Source: JBJXFK01 sp046155505 (GTDB lineage Bacteria > Planctomycetota > Phycisphaerae > UBA1845 > Fen-1342). From it: 55,842 bases of DNA. The DNA lies in assembly GCA_046155505.1 (NCBI GenBank), contig JBJXFK010000129.1, positions 1 through 55,842 of the forward strand, read 5' to 3'. The position numbers and the translations under genes are program-made. Below the pieces are notes generated by a model. It was not told the origin of the DNA. It made no database searches and saw only the letters and a program-made list of their open reading frames with translations. Below, piece after piece: positions 16,418 through 24,408 of the stretch. Every line of letters begins with the position of its first letter. Position 1 is the stretch's first letter.

Positions 16418-18025
16418 CTACGGACAACTGGTGCCGAACACGGCGAGCAGGTACGCCAGGTCGGTCAGATTGATTGCGCCATCGCCGCTGATGTCCGCGA
16501 TACAGTCACCTGCGCTGTTGTCGCCGACCTCGACGCTGGTCAGATACTCAGTCCCGTTCGAGCCGAGACAACTGACCGCCGATTGATCGCTGGCCAGCAG
16601 ACGCAGTGTGTAACTGCAAGCTGGCAACCCCGAGGTGTTCCAGGTTGTGAGCAGGCCGTTCAGCACCGGCTCGTTTCCGCTGGCGATGGTCTGCCAGCCG
16701 TGCGTCGGGCCGCCGGTGTATTGCAGCGTCCATCCGCTGAGGTGCAGATCGGTGACGGTGCCCGTTATTGCAACCGAGTCGCCGACTTGTGCGCAGTTCA
16801 GCGGCGAAGTCATAAACGCCACAGGCGCGGTGTTGTCGATGATGAGTGACACACTGTCGTCGGCTGTGTTGCCGCAAATGGTCGTGCCGCTCACGCGGAA
16901 CGTATAGTTGCCGTCGACCAAAGCGCCTGTGCTCCATGCCGGCAGCTCGCTGGGCGGACTGGTTGAGGAGAAGTACGTCGTAAATCCGCCACCCTGCGGT
17001 GCGTACGCCAGTGCCATGCTCTCAAAGCAGTAGTCGCTGGCAACCACCTTATTGAGGCATACGTTGCCTCCGACGATGTCGCCATCCTGAGGCTCGATGA
17101 TCGCCGCCCCGCCAAACGTTCGATCCTGTGCGACGACGAGAACAAAAGTGCTGGACAGGCCGATCAGATTCGTCGCGCGCAGACGCACGTACGAATAGCC
17201 CTCAGGCATGTCTGCCGGAAATGTGCCGAGCACACCGTTCGTCACCGCCGCCGTGTTGGCGGCAATCAAGATCCACGGCCCGTCACTGTCGACGGACCAA
17301 TCCAGCCGATAGCTACCGAACGTGCCATCGGGGTCAGCGGCCGTGCCCGTGATTGCGCCGTTTGAACAACCGCAGGCGTAGTCGTCGGGCATGGTGATCT
17401 GCGCAATCGGCGGCGTTGCCGGCTCGGTGTGGATGTTGAGCTGGAGATATCGAAAGCTGCCCACGTCCGACCCGGCCAGATCCTGGATCAGCAGCCGCCA
17501 CGGGCCCACTTTCGACTGACCGTTGAATGCGCTCAGAGGCGTGTGCGGATTCCATGCACCACCCGTATTCGCAATCCCCGGGCACGCAACTGCCGGTGTG
17601 TTGTATGGATTGGTCGCCTGATCATTGAGGTTGAACGTGAAAAAACCAACCGCGTCCACGCGACCGAAGTTGTCGGCGTTGAATCCATTCCCGCCGCAAC
17701 CGGGTGCCCCGGGCCGATTCACGAGCTCCACGCTGGTTCCCGCCGGGCTGGTGAGCACCATGCGCAAGTCGCCCTGCCAGGTGTGATTGACGTACAACGA
17801 GACATTCAAATCGGTGATGTAGTTTTCGCCGTCCGATGGGACGTCGAGTTGAATGGTCAGTCCGGTCGCGGTGTTGTCCGGAATCCCAATCCCGGGGCAC
17901 TCCGGACCAAACGGTGTGGCGAGACAATTTCGGTGGTTCGTCTCCGATCCCATCGCCGACCCAACCGTCAAGATGCCGATCGCAGCGCCTGCCGCGAGAA
18001 ATGAAACTCTCTGCTTTCCACTCAT
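16418..18025 (-). CDS. Secreted protein with P domain and dockerin-like tail
   Basis: 535 residues. A signal peptide (about 1-26) precedes a proprotein-convertase P/Homo B domain (about 48-205: ITDLNVSLYVNHTWQGDLRMVLTSPAGTSVEL, then GPWRLLIQDLAGSDVGSF). Several Ig-like beta-sandwich repeats follow (about 210-500). The C-terminus DISGDGAINLTDLAYLLAVFG is a single dockerin-like EF-hand helix unit. P domains normally accompany subtilisin-type proteases; no protease domain is present here, so the protein is probably structural or adhesive. Confidence 0.85.
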   Translation of the reverse strand: MSGKQRVSFLAAGAAIGILTVGSAMGSETNHRNCLATPFGPECPGIGIPDNTATGLTIQLDVPSDGENYITDLNVSLYVNHTWQGDLRMVLTSPAGTSVELVNRPGAPGCGGNGFNADNFGRVDAVGFFTFNLNDQATNPYNTPAVACPGIANTGGAWNPHTPLSAFNGQSKVGPWRLLIQDLAGSDVGSFRYLQLNIHTEPATPPIAQITMPDDYACGCSNGAITGTAADPDGTFGSYRLDWSVDSDGPWILIAANTAAVTNGVLGTFPADMPEGYSYVRLRATNLIGLSSTFVLVVAQDRTFGGAAIIEPQDGDIVGGNVCLNKVVASDYCFESMALAYAPQGGGFTTYFSSTSPPSELPAWSTGALVDGNYTFRVSGTTICGNTADDSVSLIIDNTAPVAFMTSPLNCAQVGDSVAITGTVTDLHLSGWTLQYTGGPTHGWQTIASGNEPVLNGLLTTWNTSGLPACSYTLRLLASDQSAVSCLGSNGTEYLTSVEVGDNSAGDCIADISGDGAINLTDLAYLLAVFGTSCP

Positions 18026-18316
18026 ATGTGGCTCCTCAATTCAATCCGACGCGCTTTGGCTGCGGCTGCTCGCCGGAACGCCCGCGCGTGCCCCGCGCAT
18101 GATGGCGCGTTGCTACCCAAGCGACGGGGCACCACGCGACACACGGATTGCGTCGCCGGGTCGTCGGGGCGCGAGCGGTAAGTGTCTGGGGCCGCACGAC
18201 CTACGTGTTGACTTTATATTTTTTGGATTGCAGATATAAATGAGTGTATTGTTACGTTTTCAGTTCTAGATCGGCGGCGGTGGAGGCGGATCGAAGACAG
18301 CAGCCGATGGCGGCTG
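18026..18316. other. Intergenic AT-rich island
   Basis: Between the P-domain gene and the duplicated zinc-ribbon fragment. Positions 18200-18265 are markedly AT-rich for this genome (runs of T, ATATAAATG), a possible promoter zone, but no well-spaced -35/-10 pair was found. A short palindrome AGCAGCCGATGGCGGCTGCT lies at 18298-18317, right at the edge of the duplicated block. Confidence 0.4.
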
Positions 18317-18702
18317 CTCGCTCGACGGCGCGGCGTTTCGGTCGCTGACACGATCGTCGCCGTTGCTCGAACGCTGGCGCAAGCTCGACTACACGCTCAC
18401 GCGCCGCGAGTTGAAGCGACTGCTGGGCGAGCCGTATCGCATTTTTCCGCCGAGCGACCCCGCGGCCAATGCGATCGAGCGATGGGTGTTTGAGTACGAA
18501 GCGGCCGACGATCCGCAACGCCGCGTATCAGGCGAGCTGCGAATTTCAATCGCGGAAAGCCGGCTGACTTCGTGGACCGAGCCGGAGTGGAGCGCGGTGT
18601 CGGTCGATGCGCTGGCATCGCAACCGCGAGTTTAGTTAAGCGGCACGACGAGCGGCCATTCTTCGAACGTGTGCAAGCTCGATTGTCGCCGCGATCCGCT
18701 AT
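18317..18702 (+). pseudogene. Duplicated 3' fragment of the zinc-ribbon gene
   Basis: This block matches 15468-15853 at well over 85 percent by eye. It carries the region from after the zinc ribbon through the stop (18635) plus the trailing 70 bp, which in the parent encode the C-terminus of the convergent minus-strand gene. The cysteine motif is absent; in frame, the upstream sequence is a glycine-rich stretch with no ATG. Only TTG 18363 could start it, without a ribosome site. Differences from the parent are mostly synonymous or conservative, so it may have been under selection, or is recent. It ends 13 bp before the squalene synthase-like gene. Confidence 0.75.
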
Positions 18703-18714
18703 ACTCTCCGCCCG

Positions 18715-19665
18715 ATGGACGCGTTCGTCACCCATCATCTCAAAGGCGTCTCGCGCACCTATGCGCTGCTGATCCCCATGCTGCCGGCGGGGTTTAGCGA
18801 TGCAGTGGGACTCGCGTATTTGCTCATGCGCATTGTCGACACCATCGAAGACGCACCGACCTTGCCCGACGAGCTACGCCGAGCATGTCTGTGCGAGCTT
18901 GACGGCATCCTACTGCGCGGCGAGGCAGCGACTCCGGTGTCGCTGCCGACGCGGCTTGGCGAACTCGCCGCCGAACGCGAATTGATGACGCAGACGCCCG
19001 ATGTGCTGCGACGCGTCGCCGCGCTCGACCCGCAATACGCGGCGTCGGCACGCACTTGCGCCCGGCAGATGATCGCCGGCGTGCAGGAAATGATGGACCG
19101 CGCAGCTACGCGGAACATGCCCTACCCCGCGATTCAGGACGCCGCCGAAATGCGGCGATATTGCTATTTCGTCGCCGGAGTCGTCGGCGAAATGTTGTGC
19201 GAGATGATGGCCCACCTGCTGCGGCAACCCGGCTTGTTGAAGCTGCGCGAACTTGCCGTCGAACTCGGCATCGGGCTGCAACTGGTCAACATTCTGAAGG
19301 ACGCGCTGAAAGATTCGACGCATGGCCGCCGCTATCTGCCCTGCACGATCGAGGGACAGGTTTCGCCGCGCGAGGTCTATCGCCTGGCCCTCGCCGAAGC
19401 GCGAAACAGCCTGCAAGTCGGCACCGAATTTGTGCTCGCACTCCCGGCGACGGCGTGGCAGTTGCGCAGCTTTTGCGGCCTGCCGATCGCGTGGGGGGCG
19501 ATGACGCTCGCGCGGGCCGAACAAAACGAATCGGCGGCCAAGGTGGGGCGTGGTGCGATCATGGCGTCGATCGAACGCTTCACGGCGCTGGCGCGCGATG
19601 ATGACGGCCTGCGAAAGTGGCTCAGCAGCTTGATCACGCCACAGAGCTCACAGAGCATGGCATAG
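18715..19665 (+). CDS. Squalene/phytoene synthase-family protein
   Basis: 316 residues. The two aspartate-rich motifs of head-to-head prenyl synthases are present: LLMRIVDTIEDAP (about 36-49, DxxED) and QLVNILKDALKDSTHGRRYLP (about 193-213, DxxxD), plus YCYFVAGVVGEM in the centre. The enzyme would couple two C15 or C20 diphosphates at the membrane for squalene (hopanoid or sterol) or carotenoid synthesis. FVAGVVGEM and LQLVNILKD fit squalene synthase somewhat better than phytoene synthase. No other pathway gene is nearby. ATG 18715 lies directly after the duplicated block, with TATACT nine bases upstream and no Shine-Dalgarno site. Confidence 0.88.
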   Translation: MDAFVTHHLKGVSRTYALLIPMLPAGFSDAVGLAYLLMRIVDTIEDAPTLPDELRRACLCELDGILLRGEAATPVSLPTRLGELAAERELMTQTPDVLRRVAALDPQYAASARTCARQMIAGVQEMMDRAATRNMPYPAIQDAAEMRRYCYFVAGVVGEMLCEMMAHLLRQPGLLKLRELAVELGIGLQLVNILKDALKDSTHGRRYLPCTIEGQVSPREVYRLALAEARNSLQVGTEFVLALPATAWQLRSFCGLPIAWGAMTLARAEQNESAAKVGRGAIMASIERFTALARDDDGLRKWLSSLITPQSSQSMA

Positions 19666-19721
19666 CAGCAGAGATCACCGAGAGCACAGAGAATTGCGGC
19701 GGAACCTGCCTTCGGTCTCCT

Positions 19722-19842
19722 TCGATTACCTGATCCCTTGATCTCTCGATCCCTCGATCCCTTCCTTCTGTTCCCTGTTCCCCGTTCCCCCTCTTCACTC
19801 GGCCCCTTGGCCCCGCGACCCCTTGGCCCCTTCGCCTCCGCC
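19722..19842. repeat. Degenerate 7/8-bp periodic repeat
   Basis: Pyrimidine-rich repeat upstream of gltX: 8-mers of the type GATCCCTC, then 7-mers GTTCCCT/GTTCCCC, then CCCCTTGG units. The order and wording closely match 1920-2028. A purine-rich CACAGAG-type repeat at 19640-19692 precedes it across the end of the previous gene. Confidence 0.75.
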
Positions 19843-19891
19843 ATGCAATAATGCCCGGCTCGGCTCTAGCCGGCCGACACGGAGCTAGCCA

Positions 19892-21553
19892 ATGTGCTCT
19901 GCCGCCGCCTTCGACACCATGCGCTGCCGTTTCGCGCCGTCGCCCACCGGGTACCTGCACATCGGCGGGGCACGCACGGCGCTGTTCAACTACCTGCTCG
20001 CCAAACGCCTCGGCGGCAAATTCGTCATTCGCATCGAGGACACGGACCAGACGCGCAACATCGCCGGGGCCGAGGACAAGCTGCTCGATGACATGCGCTG
20101 GCTGGGCCTGCACTGGGACGAGGGTCCGCAGGTCGGCGGACCGCACGGGCCGTACTACCAGAGCGCCCGTATTGACGAATATCGCAGCATCGCCCGCAAA
20201 CTCATCGACGACGGCCACGCCTACTACGCGACCGAGACCGATGCCGAGCTGAACGCGCTGCGCGAAGCCGCGAAGCGCGAGAAACGTAACTTCCGATACC
20301 CGCGCCCGTCGCATTTTCCGTCAAACGCCGAGGCCGACGCCGCTCGCGCCGCGGGAAAGCCGGTGATCGTCCGGCTAAAGGTGCCGCATCAGCCGTTCAC
20401 GGTGCAGGATCAGATTCTCGGCGACGTGACCGTCGCCGCCGGCGAAGTCGATGATTTCGTGCTGCTCAAAAGCGACGGCTGGCCGACGTACCACTTCGCG
20501 GTGGTCGTCGACGACGAGCACATGCGCATCACGCACGTGCTGCGCGGGCAAGAACATCTGATGAACACGCCCAAGCATCTCGCGCTGCAGGCGGCGCTGG
20601 GCTATCACACGCCGACGTATGCGCATCTGCCGATCATCCTCAACATGGACGGCAGCAAGATGAGCAAACGCGAGAAGGACAAAGCCGTCCGCACGGCGGC
20701 GAAAGCGGCACTCGCCGCCGGCTCGTTCTCGCGCGACGCGGGCGTGTCGATCGTCGGCGGCGATGCGGCGAACTTCGACGGCTGGCTCGCCGAGGACACG
20801 CAGCTCGACAGCGATGGCCTCTCGCGGCTCGCGGCCGCCCTCGGCGTCAACCCGCCCGAGATTCAAATCCACGACTTTCGCGTCAGCGGCTACCTGCCCG
20901 AGGTGCTGACCAACTTCATCGCGCTACTCGGCTGGTCGCCTGGCGAAGATCGCGAGAAAATGACGCTCGAAGAGATGGCGGCGGCGTTCAGCCTCGAACG
21001 TATCGGCAAGACCAATGCGAAATTCGACCGCGCAAAGTTGCTGAATTTCAACACGACGGCGATCGCCGCCGCGCTGACCGAACGTCGCGTTGCGGCGATC
21101 CGCGACTTCATCAGCGTAAACCCGTCGTCGCTGCTCTCGACAGCCGACGAGGCGCTGCTCGCAAAACTCGTGACGATCAACGAAGGGGCGCGCGTGATGC
21201 GCGATGTCGAAGTCAAGTCGGCTTCGCTCTTCGTGGCCGACGACGCGATCCGCTTCGACGCGAAAGCGGTCAAAGACGTGCTGCACAAGGGTGAAGGGGC
21301 GGGTTTGAGAGTGCTGGCCGAGTTTCGCGCGACGCTCGCCACGCAGGACGACTGGTCGCCCGCCGCGCTCGACGCACTGCTTCGCGGCTACGCCGAGAAA
21401 ACCGGCCTGGGCCTGGGCAAGATCGCCCAGCCGCTGCGCGTCGCGGTGACGGGCACGACCGTCAGCCCGCCGATCTTCGACACGCTGGCCCTGCTAGGCA
21501 AAGACCGAACGCTGCGTCGAATTGACCGAGCGCAAACGGAATGCAACCCGTAG
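19892..21553 (+). CDS. gltX: Glutamate--tRNA ligase
   Basis: 553 residues, class I synthetase. The HIGH-type motif is FAPSPTGYLHIGGARTAL (14-31) and the KMSKR motif SKMSKREK lies near residue 252. IRIEDTDQTR, YQSARIDEY and HVLRGQEHLMNTPKH are all typical of GltX. It charges tRNA-Glu, and possibly also tRNA-Gln if the organism uses the transamidation route. A stretch of about 60 residues after KMSKR is longer than in compact GltX proteins. The start is preceded by GGAGC. The stop codon TAG is part of a P3 palindrome. Confidence 0.96.
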   Translation: MCSAAAFDTMRCRFAPSPTGYLHIGGARTALFNYLLAKRLGGKFVIRIEDTDQTRNIAGAEDKLLDDMRWLGLHWDEGPQVGGPHGPYYQSARIDEYRSIARKLIDDGHAYYATETDAELNALREAAKREKRNFRYPRPSHFPSNAEADAARAAGKPVIVRLKVPHQPFTVQDQILGDVTVAAGEVDDFVLLKSDGWPTYHFAVVVDDEHMRITHVLRGQEHLMNTPKHLALQAALGYHTPTYAHLPIILNMDGSKMSKREKDKAVRTAAKAALAAGSFSRDAGVSIVGGDAANFDGWLAEDTQLDSDGLSRLAAALGVNPPEIQIHDFRVSGYLPEVLTNFIALLGWSPGEDREKMTLEEMAAAFSLERIGKTNAKFDRAKLLNFNTTAIAAALTERRVAAIRDFISVNPSSLLSTADEALLAKLVTINEGARVMRDVEVKSASLFVADDAIRFDAKAVKDVLHKGEGAGLRVLAEFRATLATQDDWSPAALDALLRGYAEKTGLGLGKIAQPLRVAVTGTTVSPPIFDTLALLGKDRTLRRIDRAQTECNP

Positions 21554-21624
21554 GGTTGGGCATCGCCCACCATTTCTCGCACCGACGATCAACCGTGCAA
21601 ATGGTAAGCAGTGCCCACCCTACG
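21549..21624. repeat. P3-family inverted pair providing two stop codons
   Basis: Two inverted arms, CGTAGGGTTGGGCATCGCCC at the left and TGCCCACCCTACG at the right, flank about 45 bp. TAG at 21551-21553 ends gltX on the plus strand, and TAG at 21622-21620 ends the secreted protein gene on the minus strand. The structure may also act as a bidirectional terminator. Confidence 0.88.
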
Positions 21625-22669
21625 GGCACGGCGAGCCGAAGCTGCTGAGCAGAATCGCCAGATCGATCAGGTCGGTCGTGCAATTCCCATCAAGATCGCC
21701 AATCCCCACCTGCCCGAAGTTCGCCAGCAGCAGCGCCAGATCCGTAAGTTCAACGACGTTGTCCAGGTTGATATCCCCCGGACAATTCGTGATCGTCGTG
21801 AACCCCGAAACGCGGACCACGCGATTCCCGCCGCCAAACGTCGAGAACAGGAAGTCGCCGGTCACCGGGTCGATCGCCGCACCCTCGGCCCCGGCCAACC
21901 CGGTAATCATCACCCGCTGCGTCGCCACGATTGGATCGCCATTCGCGTCGGCTTCGTATGTGACGATGCGCCCGGTGCCCCATTCGGAAACAAGGATCGA
22001 GTCGTTCGCGAATCCGGGATTGCCGCCGGCAACATACACCGCGCCTTCCGGGCCGCCGCCGATGGTGATCATCGCACCATGAAGCGTAACGTCATACGTC
22101 CCGTTGCCGTCCGGCGCGACCGTCGCGTCGTGCCACGTACCGCCGTTGAATGAGACGAATTTCAGCCGACCGGCCCCCGAAAACCCATCAGGAACGAACA
22201 TCAGCGACCCGGTCGACGGCCAGACGCCGAGCGGCGTGAGGTCGATCAGACGATCCGGCCCGGTGCTGCCCGGCTTGATCTGCCCGACCTGATTGTTGGA
22301 ATAGGTCGTGTAGAAAAGCACACCGCCCGGTCCATATGTCAGCCCGCCGTCGATACCGCCGGCGGTTCCGTGCGCGTCGGCGAAAAACTGCCCGTCGCCG
22401 CAGACAAATCCCGTAATGAACCCGTCGATGTTCCGCGATACCCGCACGGCGTAGATGTCGGCAAACGGCGCATTCGCCGCCCCGCCGATCAACATGATGT
22501 TTGAATCGACCTGCGAGAACGTCAGCCCGCCGTAGTTCCCCGGCACCGCCGGCACCGAACCGAGATCGTCAATCACATAGTCTGCGGCAAAGACCGGATC
22601 GAGCGTCTGCGCGAAACCGCCCGCCGCAACGAACATCGCGAGGCCGCACGAAATCATCGACTTTAGCAT
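21620..22669 (-). CDS. Secreted beta-propeller-like protein with dockerin-like repeat pair
   Basis: 349 residues. The signal peptide ends near AGGFAQ (about 21). The middle 250 residues have repeated glycine-rich strands (GGLTYGPGGVLFYTT, GSLMFVPDGFSGAGRLKFV, GGGPEGAVYVAGG, GAAIDPVTGDFLFSTFGGGNRVVRV), consistent with an NHL/SMP-30-like propeller. The C-terminus carries two EF-hand units: DINLDNVVELTDLALLLANFG and DLDGNCTTDLIDLAILLSSFG. GAGGGA precedes ATG 22669. Likely an extracellular or surface-anchored protein. Confidence 0.82.
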   Translation of the reverse strand: MLKSMISCGLAMFVAAGGFAQTLDPVFAADYVIDDLGSVPAVPGNYGGLTFSQVDSNIMLIGGAANAPFADIYAVRVSRNIDGFITGFVCGDGQFFADAHGTAGGIDGGLTYGPGGVLFYTTYSNNQVGQIKPGSTGPDRLIDLTPLGVWPSTGSLMFVPDGFSGAGRLKFVSFNGGTWHDATVAPDGNGTYDVTLHGAMITIGGGPEGAVYVAGGNPGFANDSILVSEWGTGRIVTYEADANGDPIVATQRVMITGLAGAEGAAIDPVTGDFLFSTFGGGNRVVRVSGFTTITNCPGDINLDNVVELTDLALLLANFGQVGIGDLDGNCTTDLIDLAILLSSFGSPCP

Positions 22670-22912
22670 CGGCGTCCCTCCAACCAAGCGCCTTCCGTCA
22701 AGTGTGAACGGATTGCAAACGAAAATCAATGCAATCTGCACAAAAAACGAATCCGCGGATAGACTCATAACTCGTTTGTGATCAATGCGTTCCGACGAAC
22801 CGGGTGCCAGAATCCGCAGCGTGCCCCGGCTGCATCGCATGGCAAGCGCAACGATACTCGTGTCACTATTCGTAGTTAGTATACACGCCATACTGACCAT
22901 CGCCGGTCGCCC
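22670..22912. other. Intergenic region upstream of the secreted protein gene
   Basis: Relatively AT-rich around 22700-22780, the likely promoter zone of the minus-strand gene. I see no other gene or repeat. Confidence 0.35.
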
Positions 22913-23050
22913 CAGCGTGTGGCCGCCGCGTTCGTCGTGCGCGGCGACACGTTTGTCGCTGTCGGCAACGATGCCGCGATGCTCGCGCTGCGCGGCCGCG
23001 CGACGCGCGAGATTGACGGCAGAACTCGGTACCTCGACAGCGAGCCTTGA
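22913..23050 (+). pseudogene. Amidohydrolase N-terminal fragment
   Basis: In one frame the sequence reads AAFVVRGDTFVAVGNDAAML followed by ALRGRATREIDGRTRYL, then a stop at 23048. This is the typical opening of YtcJ-like metal-dependent amidohydrolases (a strand, RGDRFVAVG, a helix, then VIDL-GRT). The metal-binding HxH that should follow is missing, so only the first 40 residues remain. No start codon or ribosome site is evident. Confidence 0.5.
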
Positions 23051-23143
23051 GCTTCGATCACAGAGAGCCGTTCGACGTCGTGGGGCGAACCGGAGTGCGA
23101 CGCGCTACCGAGTGAGTCGCTCGGATCACCGCCGCGGCTTTGA
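23040..23143 (+). pseudogene. Third, decayed copy of the zinc-ribbon gene tail
   Basis: Directly after the amidohydrolase remnant and in the same frame, the sequence reads ITESRSTSWGEPECDAL...LGSPPRL and then stop. This parallels ESRLTSWTEPEWSAV...LASQPRV at the end of the genes at 15379 and 18317. Nucleotide similarity begins at GCGAG (about 23040). Only the last 30 codons survive. Confidence 0.6.
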
Positions 23144-23338
23144 GTTGCGGGCGCGCTGCGCGGCCTCGATCAGCTTCATCGCCTCGTCGTCAAAGTTCTG
23201 CCCGCCGCACACCCAGCATTCATCCACCTCAACTTCGACACCTGATTTTCTCCCGGCTCTAATGACCGTCATGCACCGCGTAACGTGCTGTGAGCCGCAG
23301 TAAGCGCATCTAAGCAGAGACTCTTCTTCGGAGTACAC
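23126..23338 (-). CDS. YgiT-type zinc-finger protein (MqsA-like)
   Basis: 70 residues with two CxxC pairs, CAYC near residue 11 and CWVCGGQNFDDEAMKLIEAA near 41-60, the arrangement of YgiT-type zinc fingers at the N-terminus of MqsA-like antitoxins. No helix-turn-helix domain follows, and no toxin gene of the usual MqsR or DUF4258 type is recognisable beside it. The only start is GTG 23338, with no ribosome site and a stop three codons upstream, so the gene may be a remnant. Confidence 0.5.
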   Translation of the reverse strand: MYSEEESLLRCAYCGSQHVTRCMTVIRAGRKSGVEVEVDECWVCGGQNFDDEAMKLIEAAQRARNSKPRR

Positions 23339-23754
23339 AATTCAAGCATCCATGTCGCGCATCCGCGCGCAAGTTGACTTCCCCAGGGGCGGACGGGGCG
23401 AGCATCGAGCAATGCCTTCGGGACAAACGGAGTGTCAAGGCTCGTGCATCAACGCGGCACTTGACGGCCAACGTGCCACAGTGAGCGCTCGACCAATGCT
23501 CGTTGCTGGAGGCGATCTCAAACGCCAGTGAATCTTTCGCGCTGCCGAGAATAGCCTTGCTCAACATGATCCCGCACTCGTTCGTCCAGCGGTACTGACT
23601 CAATGAGTGTCCGACGAATTTGGCAACGACCAAAGTTCGCCACCATGTCATGTTCGCGCGAGCGGACTCAATCATCAAGATCGGCACGCGCTCTTGTGCG
23701 TGACGCCGTAACGCCGAAGGAACAAGTCGCGCGAGCGAAAACACTGGCCGACAC
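23339..23754. other. Unassigned region, possible gene remnants
   Basis: About 415 bp with no recognisable gene. A minus-strand frame is open across it, but its residues (rich in S, R, C, H, W) match nothing I know and the base composition at third positions is not like the neighbouring genes. Together with the flanking fragments it looks like a decaying accessory patch. Confidence 0.4.
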
Positions 23755-23934
23755 TCACGCGCGTCGTCGTCGCACGCGCGGACTCCGATTCGCTCGACGA
23801 AACTCACTCGCTCGCTTCCGAACAAGTTCGACAAACGCAGCGATCGAACCGCCGGCCTCGCGCAATAGCGCTTCGCGAGCGGCGCGCACTTCCGCGACGA
23901 CCGGATCATCATGCGATGCGATGCGGCGTTTCAT
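23755..23934 (-). CDS. Small partner protein of the PIN gene
   Basis: 59 residues, MKRRIASHDDPVVAEVRAAR followed by EALLREAGGSIAAFVELVRK and a basic tail. Small helical proteins of this kind (HDPVVEEVRxxREKL...) are commonly encoded next to PIN-domain toxins and probably serve as antitoxins. ATG 23934 overlaps the TGA of the PIN gene (ATGA), with GGAGGC upstream. The gene order here is toxin first, antitoxin second. Function is inferred from context. Confidence 0.7.
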   Translation of the reverse strand: MKRRIASHDDPVVAEVRAAREALLREAGGSIAAFVELVRKRASEFRRANRSPRVRRRRA

Positions 23935-24405
23935 ATATGAGCCTCCGGCATGAGTGAAAGCGGCGTCGTCAGAATCGGCACATGCAGCCCCAATCGCTGA
24001 TTCGCAACAGATATGTGGCGCATCTTGTTAGCATTCGCCAAGTGCTTACAGTTCCAAGTGAGCAAGTAATCGACCGAACAGAGCGAGGCGATCGCCAGAT
24101 GGTATGCATCGCCGGTCGCAGCCGCCGGCATCACCTTGTGATCGATGTAGTATCCGATCACATCGTCAAGTTCCGGCGGTTCGACAAGCAGCTTCACGGG
24201 CCGAAGGAGCGCGGCAGCCTCCTTGGCCTTCCTCGCTGGCGCGAATCCCAACTCGGCGAGTACTGCCTCTGACGTCGTAAGTTCATACGGATGTCGATAC
24301 AACTCCCACCAGCGTCGGGTCGCCATCTTCCACACGACCACTTCGGGTTGTTCTAGTCTCGAAGTAATAGCTGGGAATCGTCGTTTCGATGTACACCCGC
24401 GCCAC
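23931..24405 (-). pseudogene. PIN-domain toxin-like protein with a frameshift
   Basis: From GTG 24405 the frame reads MARVYIETTIPSYYFETR; the homologous continuation PEVVVWKMATRRWWELYRH lies in another frame. One extra base near 24351 separates them. Without it the protein would be about 157 residues with the usual PIN acidic residues (E in YIETTIPSY, E in TSEAVLAELG, D in TGDAYHLAIAS) and the C-terminal LLTWNCKHLAN. PIN domains of this kind are metal-dependent ribonucleases of VapC-type modules. The start lies three bases after the lepA stop, so it is probably transcribed with lepA. A sequencing error would explain the shift equally well. Confidence 0.78.
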
Positions 24406-24408
24406 CGC

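Noticed and set aside
23310..23912. 200-codon minus-strand frame across the remnant patch
   Set aside because: It runs over the antitoxin-like gene in another frame and shows no known domain. The smaller 59-residue frame, with its ATGA overlap, is the better gene.
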